From Nostoc sp. GT001 (GTDB lineage Bacteria; Cyanobacteriota; Cyanobacteriia; Cyanobacteriales; Nostocaceae), in assembly GCF_030382115.1 (NCBI RefSeq), contig NZ_JAUDRJ010000003.1, positions 463,554 through 478,015 of the forward strand: a DNA stretch of 14,462 nucleotides, given 5' to 3'. How positions within the stretch are numbered: position 1 is the stretch's first letter; every line of letters starts with the position of its first letter. The notes beneath the pieces were generated by a model. It did not search any database. It was not told the DNA's origin and saw only the letters and a list, made by a program, of their open reading frames with translations. The position numbers were made by a program, and so were the translations under genes. Shown here one piece after another: positions 14,160-14,462 of the stretch.

Positions 14160-14237
14160 TTAAAATGCGAAGCTGCGGTTACGAAGACCTTGATCTAGTT
14201 CCTAATGGGCAGATGAAGCTAGTGGTAGTGAAGCGCA

Positions 14238-14462
14238 ATGGTACAACAGATGCCGCGAAGCGTAGATTCAAAGAGTAGAGGCTGTTCAACAAATATCACC
14301 ATCTGCTTTGGTGACTTCAATTTAGCAATGTGTAGGGACAAGGTACAAAATATTCCCGATCCTCTGGTTGAAAGTTCGACGTGGGAAGGAAAAACACCCT
14401 TTGAAATTCCCAACGGCAACAGCGAATTTTTCAACTTCTTTCCATACTGCCACAACTGTCGC
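14238..14462 (+). CDS. Possible start of a gene of unknown function (runs off right edge)
   Basis: An open frame of 75 codons from ATG 14238 to the window end, with in-frame TGA 9 bases upstream. It begins MVQQMPRSVDSKSRGC and ends with FFNFFPYCHNCR. I recognise no domain. There is no good ribosome binding site. The opposite strand also has an open frame here (14219-14455), so both cannot be coding. The plus frame has more balanced composition (TWEGKTPFEIPNGNSEFF), so I prefer it, with low confidence. It would be divergent from pipX and share the palindrome-containing spacer. Confidence 0.3.
   Translation, partial: MVQQMPRSVDSKSRGCSTNITICFGDFNLAMCRDKVQNIPDPLVESSTWEGKTPFEIPNGNSEFFNFFPYCHNCR

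Noticed and set aside
14165..14278. Plus-strand 37-codon frame MRSCGYEDLDLVPNG...
   Set aside because: Too short, overlaps the longer open frame from 14238 and lacks a ribosome binding site; it could be an upstream fragment of the same gene after a frameshift, but I cannot show it.
14219..14455. Minus-strand frame of 78 codons at the right edge
   Set aside because: It is antisense to the plus-strand frame that runs off the edge, has no motif, and its translation is unconvincing.

Overview
The window is from a cyanobacterium, most likely a filamentous, heterocyst-forming type (Nostoc/Anabaena/Calothrix-like). The evidence is the pipX-pipY-sepF-proC gene order, nine copies of the HIP1 octamer GCGATCGC, short heptameric tandem repeats between genes, and many GTG starts and ATGA overlaps. 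This assignment rests on gene content and repeat style, not on a database match.

Left part (1-4095, all on the minus strand, read right to left): a tightly overlapping set of four genes. A coiled-coil/inactive-STAND-like protein (4095 to about 3113 or 3085) is followed by a MoxR-type AAA+ ATPase, a two-transmembrane vWA (CoxE-like) protein with a 36-bp internal tandem repeat, and an alpha-helical protein that runs off the left edge. This matches the vWA-MoxR ternary NTP-dependent conflict systems described from multicellular bacteria. The first gene seems to have a -1 frameshift near its 3' end, at an A6 tract.

Middle (4322-8044): a secreted protein of unknown function. Next is a P1B-type heavy-metal ATPase with a His-rich N-terminus, split in two frames at a TGA. 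Across a 576-bp spacer lies a small exported Cys-containing protein on the plus strand. A 208-bp imperfect palindrome (MITE-like, 12-bp perfect ends) then sits between this small gene and the convergent helicase gene.

Right part (8431-14060, minus strand): a Ski2/Mtr4-like DExH helicase with a low-complexity linker encoded by an A8/G-run tract, then the housekeeping cluster pipX, pipY (yggS), sepF, proC. This cluster links nitrogen signalling (PipX, the PII/NtcA partner), PLP homeostasis, division-ring assembly and proline synthesis. Its spacers are rich in repeats: eight tandem heptamers containing the proC start codon, a hairpin over the pipY stop, a near-perfect TATAAT upstream of sepF, and a 16-bp-arm inverted repeat upstream of pipX. 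The right end may hold the start of a plus-strand gene of unknown function. No tRNA, rRNA, CRISPR array or transposase gene was seen.
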